From Ferrovibrio sp046294345 (GTDB taxonomy: Bacteria > Pseudomonadota > Alphaproteobacteria > Ferrovibrionales > Ferrovibrionaceae): a DNA stretch of 64,000 nt. The stretch is taken from contig JBKBJT010000009.1 of the NCBI GenBank assembly GCA_046294345.1, positions 1-64,000 of the forward strand, in the 5' to 3' direction. The position numbers and the translations under genes were made by a program. Below the pieces are notes generated by a model, which was not told where the DNA came from, searched no databases, and was given only the letters and a program-made list of their open reading frames with translations. Positions within the stretch are counted from its first letter, which is position 1. Every line of letters starts with the position of its first letter. This document shows positions 43,058-52,046 of the stretch, piece by piece.

Positions 43058-43092
43058 TTGCATTTCGATGGGCCGAAGCGGGCCAGCCGATA

Positions 43093-43365
43093 TCAGCCGA
43101 CCGCCTCCTTCAGCGTCTTGCCCGCGCGGAATTTCGGCTGCCGCGTGGGCGGCAGGTCGATCCGCTCGCCCGTGCGCGGGTTCCGGCCCGGACTGGCCGC
43201 CCGGGTGCCCACGAAGAAGCTGCCGAAGCCGACGATCCGCACCTCTTCGCCGCGCCGCATGGCCTCGGTGATGAGTTCGAACACCGCCTCGACGGCGCGT
43301 TCGGCCTGTTCCTTGCTGAGACCCGCGGTATCGCGCACCTGGGCCATCAGATCCTGTTTGTTCAC
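43093..43365 (-). CDS. hup: HU-family DNA-binding protein
   Basis: A 90-residue histone-like protein that bends and compacts DNA. It has the HU opening MNKQDLMAQVRDTAGLSKEQA, the core VRIVGFGSFFV and the DNA-arm motif GRNPRTGERI, and ends KFRAGKTLKEAV. It follows lon by 27 bases on the same strand, the common alphaproteobacterial order clpX-lon-hup, and is followed by a hairpin and tRNA-Val. Confidence 0.95.
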   Translation of the reverse strand: MNKQDLMAQVRDTAGLSKEQAERAVEAVFELITEAMRRGEEVRIVGFGSFFVGTRAASPGRNPRTGERIDLPPTRQPKFRAGKTLKEAVG

Positions 43366-43392
43366 GCTGCCGTCCTCCGGAACACGATGGAG

Positions 43393-45807
43393 TCAGTGTT
43401 TGACCATGCCTTCGCGATCGCCCTCCGCTTCGGGTTCGACCACAGCCGGCTTGTTGAGATCGTCAACGTCGTTCCACTCGATTGGTTTCAGTTCCGCCAC
43501 GAGAGCATGCTTCAGCACTTCCTCGCAGGTCGAAACCGGTATGATCTCGAGGCCCTTCTTGACGTTGTCGGGAATCTCGACCAGATCCTTCTCGTTTTCC
43601 TTCGGGATCAGCACCATCTTGATGCCGCCGCGATGCGCGGCCAGCAGCTTCTCCTTCAGGCCGCCGATGGGCAGCACGCGGCCGCGCAGCGTGACCTCTC
43701 CGGTCATCGCCACGTCCTTGCGCACCGGCACGCCGGTCAGCACCGAGACGATCGAGGTAACCATCGCCACGCCGGCCGAGGGGCCGTCCTTGGGCGTCGC
43801 ACCCTCGGGCACGTGGATATGGATATCGCGCTTGTCGAAGATCGGCGGCTTGACGCCGAAAGCGACCGCGCGCGACCGCACATAAGAGCGGGCCGCCTGC
43901 ACCGATTCCTGCATCACCTCGCCCAGCTTGCCGGTGATGGTCATGCGGCCCTTGCCCGGCAGCATCACGGCTTCGATGGACAGCAGTTCGCCGCCCACCT
44001 CGGTCCAGGCCAGGCCGGTGGTGGTGCCGACCAGATCTTCCAGCTCGGCCTCGCCATAACGGAAGCGGCGCACGCCGGCATACTTGTCGAGGTTCTTGGG
44101 CGTGACCTTGATCGACTTCACGCCCTTGGACAGGATTTCCTTCACCGCCTTGCGGGCAAGATTCGCCAACTCGCGCTCCAGCGAACGCACGCCGGCCTCG
44201 CGGGTGTAGTAGCGGATCAGGTCGCGCAGGGCGTCGTCAGTGATCGACCATTCGCCCTTCTTCAGGCCGGCGGCCTTGATCTGCTTGTCCAGCAGGTGGC
44301 GCTTGCAGATTTCCAGCTTCTCATCCTCGGTGTAGCCGGGGATGCGGATGATCTCCATGCGATCCAACAGCGGCTGCGGCATGCGCAGGCTGTTCGCCGT
44401 GCAGATGAACATCACGTCGGAGAGATCGTAATCGACCTCCAGATAATGGTCGCTGAAGGTGCTGTTCTGCTCGGGGTCGAGTACTTCCAGCAGCGCCGAA
44501 GAGGGATCGCCGCGGAAGTCCTGACCCATCTTGTCGATCTCGTCGAGCAGGAAGAGCGGATTGTTGGTCTTCGCCTTCTTCATCGACTGCACGACCTTGC
44601 CGGGCATCGAGCCGATATAGGTGCGACGATGGCCGCGGATCTCGGCCTCGTCACGCACGCCGCCGAGCGACACGCGCACGAAGTTGCGGCCGGTGGAGCG
44701 GGCAATCGACTTGCCGAGCGAGGTCTTGCCGACGCCGGGCGGGCCGACCAAACAGAGGATCGGGCCCTTCAGCTTGCCCGAGCGCTGCTGCACGGCGAGA
44801 TATTCAAGGATGCGCTCCTTGACCTTCTCCAGGCCGTAATGGTCGTCGTTCAGCACCTTCTCGGCGTTCTTGATGTCTTTCTTGATCTTGCTGCGCTTGC
44901 CCCACGGGATCGACAGCATCCAGTCGAGGTAGTTGCGGATGACGGTGGCTTCGGCCGACATCGGGCTCATCGAGCGCAGCTTCTTGACCTCGGCCAGGGC
45001 CTTTTCACGGGCTTCCTTGCTCAGGCGGGTCTTCTTGATGCGCAGTTCGATCTCGGCCACCTCGTCGCGGCCGTCCTCGCCCTCGCCCAGTTCCTTCTGG
45101 ATCGCCTTGAGCTGTTCGTTCAGGTAATACTCGCGCTGGGTCTTCTCCATCTGGCGCTTCACGCGCGAGCGGATCTTCTTCTCGACCTGCAGCACGCCGA
45201 TTTCGCCTTCCATCATGGCGTAGACGCGCTCAAGGCGCTCGACCACGTTGGCGATCTCGAGCAGTTCCTGCTTGTCGCTGATCTTGATGGTGAGATGCGA
45301 GGCGACGGTATCGGCCAGCTTGGAGGCGTCGTCGATCTGGTTCAACGACACCAGCACCTCGGGCGGGATCTTCCGGTTCAGCTTCACATACTGCTCGAAC
45401 TGGTTGATCACCGAGCGCGACAGCGCCTCGGTCTCGCGGCCCTCGCCGGAATCGTCGGTGATCACCTCGGCCTGGACCTGGAAGAAATCCGGGTTGTCGC
45501 TGAACTTGACGATCTTGGCGCGCTGGGTGCCCTCGACCAGCACCTTCACGGTGCCGTCAGGCAGGCGCAGCAGCTGCAGCACGGAAGCGATGGTGCCGAC
45601 GCTGTGAATGTCTTCGGGGTTGGGATTGTCCTGGCCGGCATTCTTCTGGGCGACCAGCAGGATCTGCTTGTCGTCCTTCATGACATCCTCGAGCGCCCGC
45701 ACCGACTTCTCGCGGCCGACGAAGAGCGGCACGATCATATGCGGGAATACGACGATGTCCCGCAACGGCAGGACCGGAAACACTTGGGCGCGAGGCGATG
45801 TAAACAT
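43393..45807 (-). CDS. lon: ATP-dependent protease Lon
   Basis: An 804-residue cytoplasmic AAA+ serine protease that removes damaged and regulatory proteins. The N-domain opens with VFPVLPLRDIVVFPHMIVPLFVGREKS. Walker A is GPPGVGKTS, Walker B FLLDEIDKM, and the proteolytic Ser lies in KDGPSAGVAM, with the Lys partner about 43 residues later. The start chosen is MFTSPRAQ (45807), which has AGGA 11 bases upstream; MKNRMFTS (45819) is possible. A longer open frame upstream is not Lon-like. The upstream region has a heat-shock-type promoter pattern (45881-45909). Confidence 0.95.
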   Translation of the reverse strand: MFTSPRAQVFPVLPLRDIVVFPHMIVPLFVGREKSVRALEDVMKDDKQILLVAQKNAGQDNPNPEDIHSVGTIASVLQLLRLPDGTVKVLVEGTQRAKIVKFSDNPDFFQVQAEVITDDSGEGRETEALSRSVINQFEQYVKLNRKIPPEVLVSLNQIDDASKLADTVASHLTIKISDKQELLEIANVVERLERVYAMMEGEIGVLQVEKKIRSRVKRQMEKTQREYYLNEQLKAIQKELGEGEDGRDEVAEIELRIKKTRLSKEAREKALAEVKKLRSMSPMSAEATVIRNYLDWMLSIPWGKRSKIKKDIKNAEKVLNDDHYGLEKVKERILEYLAVQQRSGKLKGPILCLVGPPGVGKTSLGKSIARSTGRNFVRVSLGGVRDEAEIRGHRRTYIGSMPGKVVQSMKKAKTNNPLFLLDEIDKMGQDFRGDPSSALLEVLDPEQNSTFSDHYLEVDYDLSDVMFICTANSLRMPQPLLDRMEIIRIPGYTEDEKLEICKRHLLDKQIKAAGLKKGEWSITDDALRDLIRYYTREAGVRSLERELANLARKAVKEILSKGVKSIKVTPKNLDKYAGVRRFRYGEAELEDLVGTTTGLAWTEVGGELLSIEAVMLPGKGRMTITGKLGEVMQESVQAARSYVRSRAVAFGVKPPIFDKRDIHIHVPEGATPKDGPSAGVAMVTSIVSVLTGVPVRKDVAMTGEVTLRGRVLPIGGLKEKLLAAHRGGIKMVLIPKENEKDLVEIPDNVKKGLEIIPVSTCEEVLKHALVAELKPIEWNDVDDLNKPAVVEPEAEGDREGMVKH

Positions 45808-45880
45808 GCGGTTTTTCATCCTGAGGGGCGGCATGGGAAAGCCCGGTTTTGGGCATCCCTTTGCCGCCTGACAGAGGTTA

Positions 45881-45909
45881 ACATGGGAATTCCCACAAGG
45901 TCCGTCAAG
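45881..45909 (-). promoter_or_regulatory. Candidate heat-shock (sigma-32-type) promoter of lon
   Basis: On the minus strand CTTGAC (45909-45904), 17 bases, then CCATGT (45886-45881). This resembles the CTTGA-N17-CCCAT pattern of sigma-32 better than sigma-70, since there is no TATAAT-like hexamer. It lies about 75 bases before the lon start. Confidence 0.4.
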
Positions 45910-45938
45910 GCACGGTGGCAACACACAGGAACACCAGA

Positions 45939-46271
45939 ATGACACAACCCGAGTCGCATGCCACCCGCTTCATGGATGGGGGCATTCTGGAGGTCGCCAT
46001 GCTCGACGTCCGCCGTGGCCAGGAAAAGGCTTTTGAAACAGCGCTGCAGCAGGCCCTGCCCCTGATCAGACGGCAGCAAGGCTGCCGCCAGGCGACGGTG
46101 CGGCCCTGCCTGGAAAATCCCGGGCGCTACCTGCTGCTGGTGTATTGGGCCACATTGGCCGACCATGAACAGGGGTTTCGCGGTTCCGAGGATTACCGCC
46201 GCTGGCGTGCCCTACTGCACGGATTCTACGAGCCTTTTCCGACCGTGGAGCATTACGGGCCGCCCCTGTGA
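45939..46271 (+). CDS. Antibiotic-biosynthesis-monooxygenase-fold (ABM) protein
   Basis: A 110-residue protein with the dimeric ferredoxin-like ABM fold: ILEVAMLDVRRGQEKAFETALQQ, the middle strand ATVRPCLENPGRYLLLVYW, and HEQGFRGSEDYRRWRALLHGFY, ending VEHYGP. Such small proteins are monooxygenases, heme-degrading enzymes or simple ligand binders, so no reaction can be given. The ATG at 45939 follows CAGGAACACC. The gene lies divergent from lon, between lon and clpX. Confidence 0.75.
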   Translation: MTQPESHATRFMDGGILEVAMLDVRRGQEKAFETALQQALPLIRRQQGCRQATVRPCLENPGRYLLLVYWATLADHEQGFRGSEDYRRWRALLHGFYEPFPTVEHYGPPL

Positions 46272-46321
46272 GGAGACGGCCCGCATAACCGGGTAAGACA
46301 GCTGGGAACAGTGTCGCGCGA

Positions 46322-47584
<1,263 letters not shown>

Positions 47585-47872
47585 ACCTGCTCCACTGAGC
47601 GGGCCGGCGCCGGGCGACGCTGGCCCTATTCCATCGAATCGTCATCATAAGGAACCGAAGCTTCGGGCACAACGGACATGGGACCCGGAGGGGGGCTTCG
47701 GCGGGCTGCTAACCGTCACATTATCGGTATTTAACGCGCCCTGACGCCCCGGCAAGAACCCGGCCCAGCCCCCTGCTTCCGGGGCAGGACGCCACGACCG
47801 GGGGTTGGTTGCGATCCCGGCCGGCGGTTGCAGGCCGGATCGGCCGCCAAGTCCGCCGGCAGGTCCCCGCCG

Positions 47873-48505
47873 TCAGGACTTCTTGGCCGCCGTTTCGGGG
47901 CGGCGGTCGACCACCTCGTCGACCAGGCCGAATTCCTTGGCCTCGGCCGGGGTCATGAAGCGGTCGCGTTCCATGGCCTCCTCGATCACGGCAATGTCTT
48001 TGCCGGTATGGCGGGCATAGATGCCGTTCAGGCGCGCCCGCATGTCGAGGATTTCCTTGGCATGGATCTCGATGTCGGCCGCCTGGCCCTGGAAGCCGCC
48101 GGAGGGCTGGTGAATCATCACCCGGGCATTGGGGAGGGCATAACGCATGCCCTTTTCGCCGGCGGCCAGCAGCAGCGAGCCCATCGAGGCCGCCTGGCCG
48201 ATGCACAGGGTAGCGATCTTGGGCCGGACATACTGCATGGTGTCGTAGATCGCCATGCCCGACGTGACCAGGCCACCCGGGCTGTTGATGTAGAACGAGA
48301 TTTCCTTGTTCGGATTCTCGGCTTCCAGGAACAGCAGCTGGGCGGTGACCAGGGCGGCGACGGCGTCGTTGACCGGGCCAACCAGGAAGATGATCCGCTC
48401 CTTCAGCAGCCGGGAGTAGATGTCATAGGCGCGCTCGCCCCGATTGGTCTGCTCGACCACCATCGGAACCAGCATGTTCATGTAGGTATCGACCATCTTT
48501 TCCAT
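47873..48505 (-). CDS. clpP: ATP-dependent Clp protease proteolytic subunit ClpP
   Basis: A 210-residue serine peptidase that forms a double heptamer ring with ClpX. The catalytic Ser is in GQAASMGSLLLAAG, His in MIHQPSGGFQGQA, Asp in the RDRFMTPAEAKEFGL region. The core MLVPMVVEQTNRGERAYDIYSRLL is nearly invariant. The start at MEKMVDTYMN (48505) follows CAGGGCGCGTC; a longer frame to 48556 lacks similarity. A sigma-32-like promoter lies at 48542-48569. The intergenic stretch to clpX (47585-47872) shows only weak hairpins and no gene. Confidence 0.95.
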   Translation of the reverse strand: MEKMVDTYMNMLVPMVVEQTNRGERAYDIYSRLLKERIIFLVGPVNDAVAALVTAQLLFLEAENPNKEISFYINSPGGLVTSGMAIYDTMQYVRPKIATLCIGQAASMGSLLLAAGEKGMRYALPNARVMIHQPSGGFQGQAADIEIHAKEILDMRARLNGIYARHTGKDIAVIEEAMERDRFMTPAEAKEFGLVDEVVDRRPETAAKKS

Positions 48506-48541
48506 GACGCGCCCTGAAATACGAGGAATGTTGCTGCCATA

Positions 48542-48569
48542 ATGTGGCGCAGACACCCGTCACCTTCAA
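48542..48569 (-). promoter_or_regulatory. Candidate heat-shock promoter of clpP
   Basis: On the minus strand TTGAAG (48569-48564), a 16-base spacer, then CCACATTAT (from 48547). It resembles the sigma-32 -35 TTGAA and -10 CCCCAT-TAT patterns and ends about 30 bases before the clpP ATG. Confidence 0.35.
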
Positions 48570-48634
48570 TGGCCGGGGCCCCAGAACCTGTGCAACCGCC
48601 GCCGGCCCCGATTCCCCGAACAGGGAGATTGCCC

Positions 48635-49195
48635 ATGGATGCCGACCCGACCGCACTCGCCTTCTGGGAATGCCTGTATACGCCGGGCCACGATACGGCC
48701 TGCCTGACCCGTCATGGCGCCGATGGATGGCTGCTGCACGGTGCCGCCGTCTTCCGGCACCCGGCCGGGCCGGCCCGCATCGACTATGCCGTGGACATCG
48801 ACGCCGCCTGGCAGAGCCGGCGCGGCACCGTGCAGGGTTACCTGGCCGGGCACCGGCTGGATCACCGGATCGAACGGCACGATGACGACTGGTATCTCGA
48901 TGGCCGGCCGCAGGGACTTTCAGTCCTGCTCGACCTGGATTTCGGTTTCACGCCAGCCACGAATCTGCAGCAGTTGCGTCGCGCCGCACTACAGCCCGCC
49001 CAGGCCATCGACATGGCCGTGGCCTGGTTCGATCTGGAGGCCACGAACCTCACCGCGCTGCCGCAGCATTACGAGCGCCTCGATGCCGCGCGCTATCGCT
49101 ACGTCTCTCCCGATACGCCTTACGAGGCGGTGCTGGAACTGGCCCCGAACGGTTTCGCGCGGCTGTATCCCGGACTCTGGCGGATGGTGGATTGA
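48635..49195 (+). CDS. Putative glycolipid-binding (DUF1089-like) protein
   Basis: A 186-residue soluble protein without signal peptide or membrane helix. It resembles the DUF1089 'putative glycolipid-binding' family: an acidic, Trp/Tyr-rich beta structure with RIDYAVDIDAAWQSRRGTV, DWYLDGRPQ, VLLDLDFGFTPATNLQQLRR and the C-terminal ARYRYVSPDTPYEAVLELAPNGF split across strands. The ATG at 48635 follows AGGGAGA. It lies divergent from clpP and convergent with tig, with a shared terminator. The role in the cell is unknown; the family name rests on structure, as I recall. Confidence 0.65.
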   Translation: MDADPTALAFWECLYTPGHDTACLTRHGADGWLLHGAAVFRHPAGPARIDYAVDIDAAWQSRRGTVQGYLAGHRLDHRIERHDDDWYLDGRPQGLSVLLDLDFGFTPATNLQQLRRAALQPAQAIDMAVAWFDLEATNLTALPQHYERLDAARYRYVSPDTPYEAVLELAPNGFARLYPGLWRMVD

Positions 49196-49198
49196 TGT

Positions 49199-49229
49199 AA
49201 AAAAAAGCGCCGGGCAGGCCCGGCGCTTT
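49199..49229. terminator. Bidirectional terminator between the DUF1089-like gene and tig
   Basis: Stem GCGCCGGG / CCCGGCGC with loop CAGG (49207-49226), flanked by a long A-run on the left and TTT on the right, so it can serve both convergent genes; the U-run is longer for tig. Confidence 0.85.
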
Positions 49230-49256
49230 CTGTAAGGCGTTCCGAAAACCGGCGGA

Positions 49257-50579
49257 TCAGGCGACCTGCTCGGCTTCCTTCTGCAGCTCTTCCTTCGAGA
49301 CCGGCTTGTCGGTCACGCTGGCCATCTCGATGATGAAATCCACCACCTTGTCCTCGAAGATCGGGGCGCGCAGGCTCTGTGCGGCTTCCGGGTTCTTCTG
49401 GAAGTATTCCATCACCTGGCGTTCCTGGCCGGGGAAGCGGCGGGCCTGCTCGATCATCGCGCGGGTGATCTCGTCGGGCTTGACCTCGATATTGTTCACG
49501 CGGCCGACTTCCGACAGCAGCAGGCCGAGGCGGATGCGACGCTCGGCGATCTTGCGGTACTCGGCCTTCAGCTCGTCCTCGGTCTTCTTCTCCTCGGCCA
49601 GCTCGGCGTCGAAGCGGGCCTTGTCGGCGGTCACTTCGCCCCAGATCTGGTTGAATTCGAGGTCGACCATGCCCTGCGGCACGTCGAAGCTGTGCTGCTC
49701 GGCCAGCTGGTCCAGCAGGCCGCGCTTCAGCTTCATGCGCGACAGGCTCTTATATTCCTGGCCCAGGTCGCGCTTGATGTTGTCCTTCAGCTCCTGCATC
49801 GACTGCAGGCCGAAGCGCTTGGCGAATTCGTCGTCCAGCGTCACGGCCTGGCCGCCGCGCACTTCCTTCACCGTGCAGGCGAATTCCGCCGGCTTGCCGG
49901 CCAGTTCGGCATTGCCGTAGGCCTCGGGGAAGGTGACGGTCACGGTCTTCTGGTCGCCGGCCTTCAGGCCGATGAGCTGGTCCTCGAAACCCGGGATGAA
50001 GGTGTTGGAGCCCAGCACCAGCGGATAGTCGTTGGCGGCACCGCCTTCGAACTTCTCGCCGTTCACGCTGCCGACGAAGTCGATCACGATCTGGTCGCCC
50101 TTCTCGGCGGCGCGCTCGACCTTCTCGTAGGTCTTCTGCTGTTCCGACAGGCGGGTGAGGAATTCATCGACCTCGGCATCGGCCGGCTCGACCACCAGGC
50201 GCTCCAGCTTGATCGCCTTGAAGTCGCCGGTCTCGATCTCGGGCAGCACCTCGATGGCGATGGTGCACTCGAAATCCTTGCCCTCTTCGAAATTCTGAAT
50301 GTCGACCTTGGGCTGCAGCGCCGGGCGCAGCTTGTTGTCGTCCAGTGTCTTCTGCAGGGCGGAGTTGACGCTCTCTTCCATCGCCTCGCCCAGCAGGGCG
50401 CGGCCATACTGCTTCTTGATGAGGGCGGCGGGTGCCTTGCCCGGGCGGAAGCCCGGCATGTTGACCTGGCCGCGGATGGTCTCCAGCTTCTGGTTGACCG
50501 TGCTCTCCAGCGCGGCGGCGTTGATCACCACCTTGTATTCGCGCTTCAGGCCCGAGGCGCTGATTTCCGTGATCTGCAT
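49257..50579 (-). CDS. tig: Trigger factor
   Basis: A 440-residue ribosome-bound chaperone with peptidyl-prolyl isomerase activity. The ribosome-binding part opens MQITEISASGLKREYKVVI and holds the GFRPGKAP signature; the FKBP-type PPIase domain spans about 150-240 (GDQIVIDFVGSVNGEKFEGG and FIPGFEDQLIGLKAGD), and the C-terminal chaperone arms end EELQKEAEQVA. The frame is open upstream through the tRNA-Leu gene, but the true start is the MQITEI ATG at 50579. It lies upstream of clpP on the same strand, as is usual. Confidence 0.95.
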   Translation of the reverse strand: MQITEISASGLKREYKVVINAAALESTVNQKLETIRGQVNMPGFRPGKAPAALIKKQYGRALLGEAMEESVNSALQKTLDDNKLRPALQPKVDIQNFEEGKDFECTIAIEVLPEIETGDFKAIKLERLVVEPADAEVDEFLTRLSEQQKTYEKVERAAEKGDQIVIDFVGSVNGEKFEGGAANDYPLVLGSNTFIPGFEDQLIGLKAGDQKTVTVTFPEAYGNAELAGKPAEFACTVKEVRGGQAVTLDDEFAKRFGLQSMQELKDNIKRDLGQEYKSLSRMKLKRGLLDQLAEQHSFDVPQGMVDLEFNQIWGEVTADKARFDAELAEEKKTEDELKAEYRKIAERRIRLGLLLSEVGRVNNIEVKPDEITRAMIEQARRFPGQERQVMEYFQKNPEAAQSLRAPIFEDKVVDFIIEMASVTDKPVSKEELQKEAEQVA

Positions 50580-50680
50580 GACCGAAATACCTGTCTCTCG
50601 CTTAAATTCCGTTGCGCCGTCGGCCGCCACGCGGATCTGGCATCTCGCGGGTCTGGCCGGCAGCGGGACGCCGGGGGATC

Positions 50681-50765
50681 TGGTGCGGGCGGAGGGACTT
50701 GAACCCACACGCCTTGCGGCACAGGAACCTAAATCCTGCGTGTCTACCAGTTCCACCACGCCCGC
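50681..50765 (-). tRNA. tRNA-Leu (anticodon TAG)
   Basis: An 85-base class II tRNA on the minus strand with acceptor GCGGGCG / CGCCCGC, D-arm GGTGGAACTGGTAGACACGC, anticodon stem CAGGA / TCCTG with loop TTTAGGT (TAG), a variable arm TGCCGCAAGGCGTG, T-arm GGGTTCAAGTCCC and encoded CCA. Confidence 0.93.
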
Positions 50766-50865
50766 TTCCCGCACCGGGGGCCGGCGCGAAGGCGCAGTCT
50801 ATAGCATGTGAAAACCGGCGATGCGAGGCTTTTGGACGGTTTTCCCGCGCCCCGCTATTCGCCTC

Positions 50866-51576
50866 TTAACTCGCTGCTTTGGCTGGCTTTTTAGACCCGG
50901 CCTGGTCGCAGTGGTTCATCAGCGCGCGCTCATCCAGCCATTCCTTGGCATAAGAGCAATCGCGGAAGTCGTCATAGTAGGGCCCGCCGATCGTGTAATG
51001 CACGATCGAGACGTCCTGCGCCGGCACGAAGGGGTCGTAATCGGCCAGGTGGTTCCAGCGATGCGGGATTTCGCCGATCAGGTCGTCGTTGCCCAGCCAT
51101 TTGAACTGGTGCAGTTCCAGCCCGGTGGCGGAATTGACGTAATCGGGCGTCAGCGCCGTGCATTTGGCACAGTTGAACAGCATGACGCTGGACCAGTTCT
51201 TTTTCTCGTACCGGGTCTGCGCCTTGCCGAGGAATTTCACGTCTTCCTTAGGCACATGGTGATGTTTCACTACCTGCACGGCATAACGGTCGTCGCGCAG
51301 GTCCCACAGCTTGGCGATGTCGTCCAGCACCAGCATGTCGTCGTCCATGAAGATCGCCCAGTCCTGGAAACCGGCCAGGTAGGGCGTCAGGAAGCGCGAG
51401 AACGAGAAGTCGGTCGACTGAAGTTCGTGCTGCGGCCGGGTGTAGAGGCCCGCCAGCTGGTTGAGCGCCAGATGGGTGATGGCGACCGGGCGCGAGGCGC
51501 GACGGTTGATGCTGAGGGCGGCGACGCTGGAAACCACCGGGGCGACGCGGGTGTAGCCGATGAAGACGCGGATCAT
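50866..51576 (-). CDS. Glycosyltransferase-like protein (GT8-type fold)
   Basis: A 236-residue protein with a nucleotide-sugar transferase look: strand-like IRVFIGYTRVAP at the N-terminus, RFLTPYLAGFQDWAIFMDDDM with the metal-binding DxD in FMDDD, and a late HYTIGGPYYDDFRDC that resembles the GT8 HxxGxxKP region. There is no signal peptide. It starts at ATG 51576. It stands alone on the strand, with tRNA-Leu downstream. Sugar donor and acceptor are unknown; the GT8 assignment is by motif only. Confidence 0.65.
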   Translation of the reverse strand: MIRVFIGYTRVAPVVSSVAALSINRRASRPVAITHLALNQLAGLYTRPQHELQSTDFSFSRFLTPYLAGFQDWAIFMDDDMLVLDDIAKLWDLRDDRYAVQVVKHHHVPKEDVKFLGKAQTRYEKKNWSSVMLFNCAKCTALTPDYVNSATGLELHQFKWLGNDDLIGEIPHRWNHLADYDPFVPAQDVSIVHYTIGGPYYDDFRDCSYAKEWLDERALMNHCDQAGSKKPAKAAS

Positions 51577-51691
51577 CTGGATTCTCTCGATTGCCTGATG
51601 CAGGACTATGCCAACTCCCCTACCGGAGGGTTAAGGAAATGGCGTTGATCAGGCGCAAATCCCGGCATTATTCGGATTATTGATTTTATTT

Positions 51692-51707
51692 ATATCATTA
51701 TTGATAT
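51692..51707. promoter_or_regulatory. AT-rich palindrome upstream of the XRE regulator
   Basis: ATATCA-ttat-TGATAT lies in a run of about 90 AT-rich bases (51665-51765) in which ATTATTGAT-like words recur three times. It is about 70 bases before the regulator start, a plausible autoregulatory operator and promoter. Confidence 0.4.
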
Positions 51708-51777
51708 TTTATACATAATATTGACTACTACAAATATCATTTCATATATTCAAAATATCCAAAAGGACTTCCGCCAC

Positions 51778-52044
51778 ATGATTACCGGCGCACAAATGCG
51801 GGCCGCCCGCGCCCTGATCGGCATCGACCAGCGCAAGCTGGCCGAATTCTCCGGCCTGTCCCTGCCCACGATCCAGCGCATGGAGGCCAGCGGTGGCGTC
51901 GTGCGCGGCAATGTCGATTCCCTGATGAAGCTGGTCACGGCGCTGGAAGCGAACGGCATCGAACTGATCGGCGATAACGCGCCCAGCACCGGCGGCGGAC
52001 GCGGCGTCCGCCTGCGCGACGGATCGGGATCAACCACGGGGTAA
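51778..52044 (+). CDS. Small XRE-family helix-turn-helix regulator
   Basis: An 88-residue DNA-binding protein. The helix-turn-helix is QMRAARALIGIDQRKLAEFSGLSLPTIQRMEA (read in two parts at residues 6-37), followed by a helix VDSLMKLVTALEANGIELI and a Gly/Arg-rich tail. The ATG at 51778 follows AAAAGGACTT. The SulP gene begins 2 bases after its stop, so the two form an operon and the regulator probably controls anion transport in response to an unknown signal. Confidence 0.85.
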   Translation: MITGAQMRAARALIGIDQRKLAEFSGLSLPTIQRMEASGGVVRGNVDSLMKLVTALEANGIELIGDNAPSTGGGRGVRLRDGSGSTTG

Positions 52045-52046
52045 GC

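Noticed and set aside
43387..45942. An 851-codon open frame antisense to lon, and similar long frames antisense to kup, ggt and hemN
   Set aside because: High third-position GC in the real genes removes stops from the opposite strand. The sense frames are clear family members from end to end.
50580..50774. Upstream extension of the tig reading frame through tRNA-Leu
   Set aside because: It would translate the tRNA gene. The conserved trigger factor N-terminus starts at 50579.
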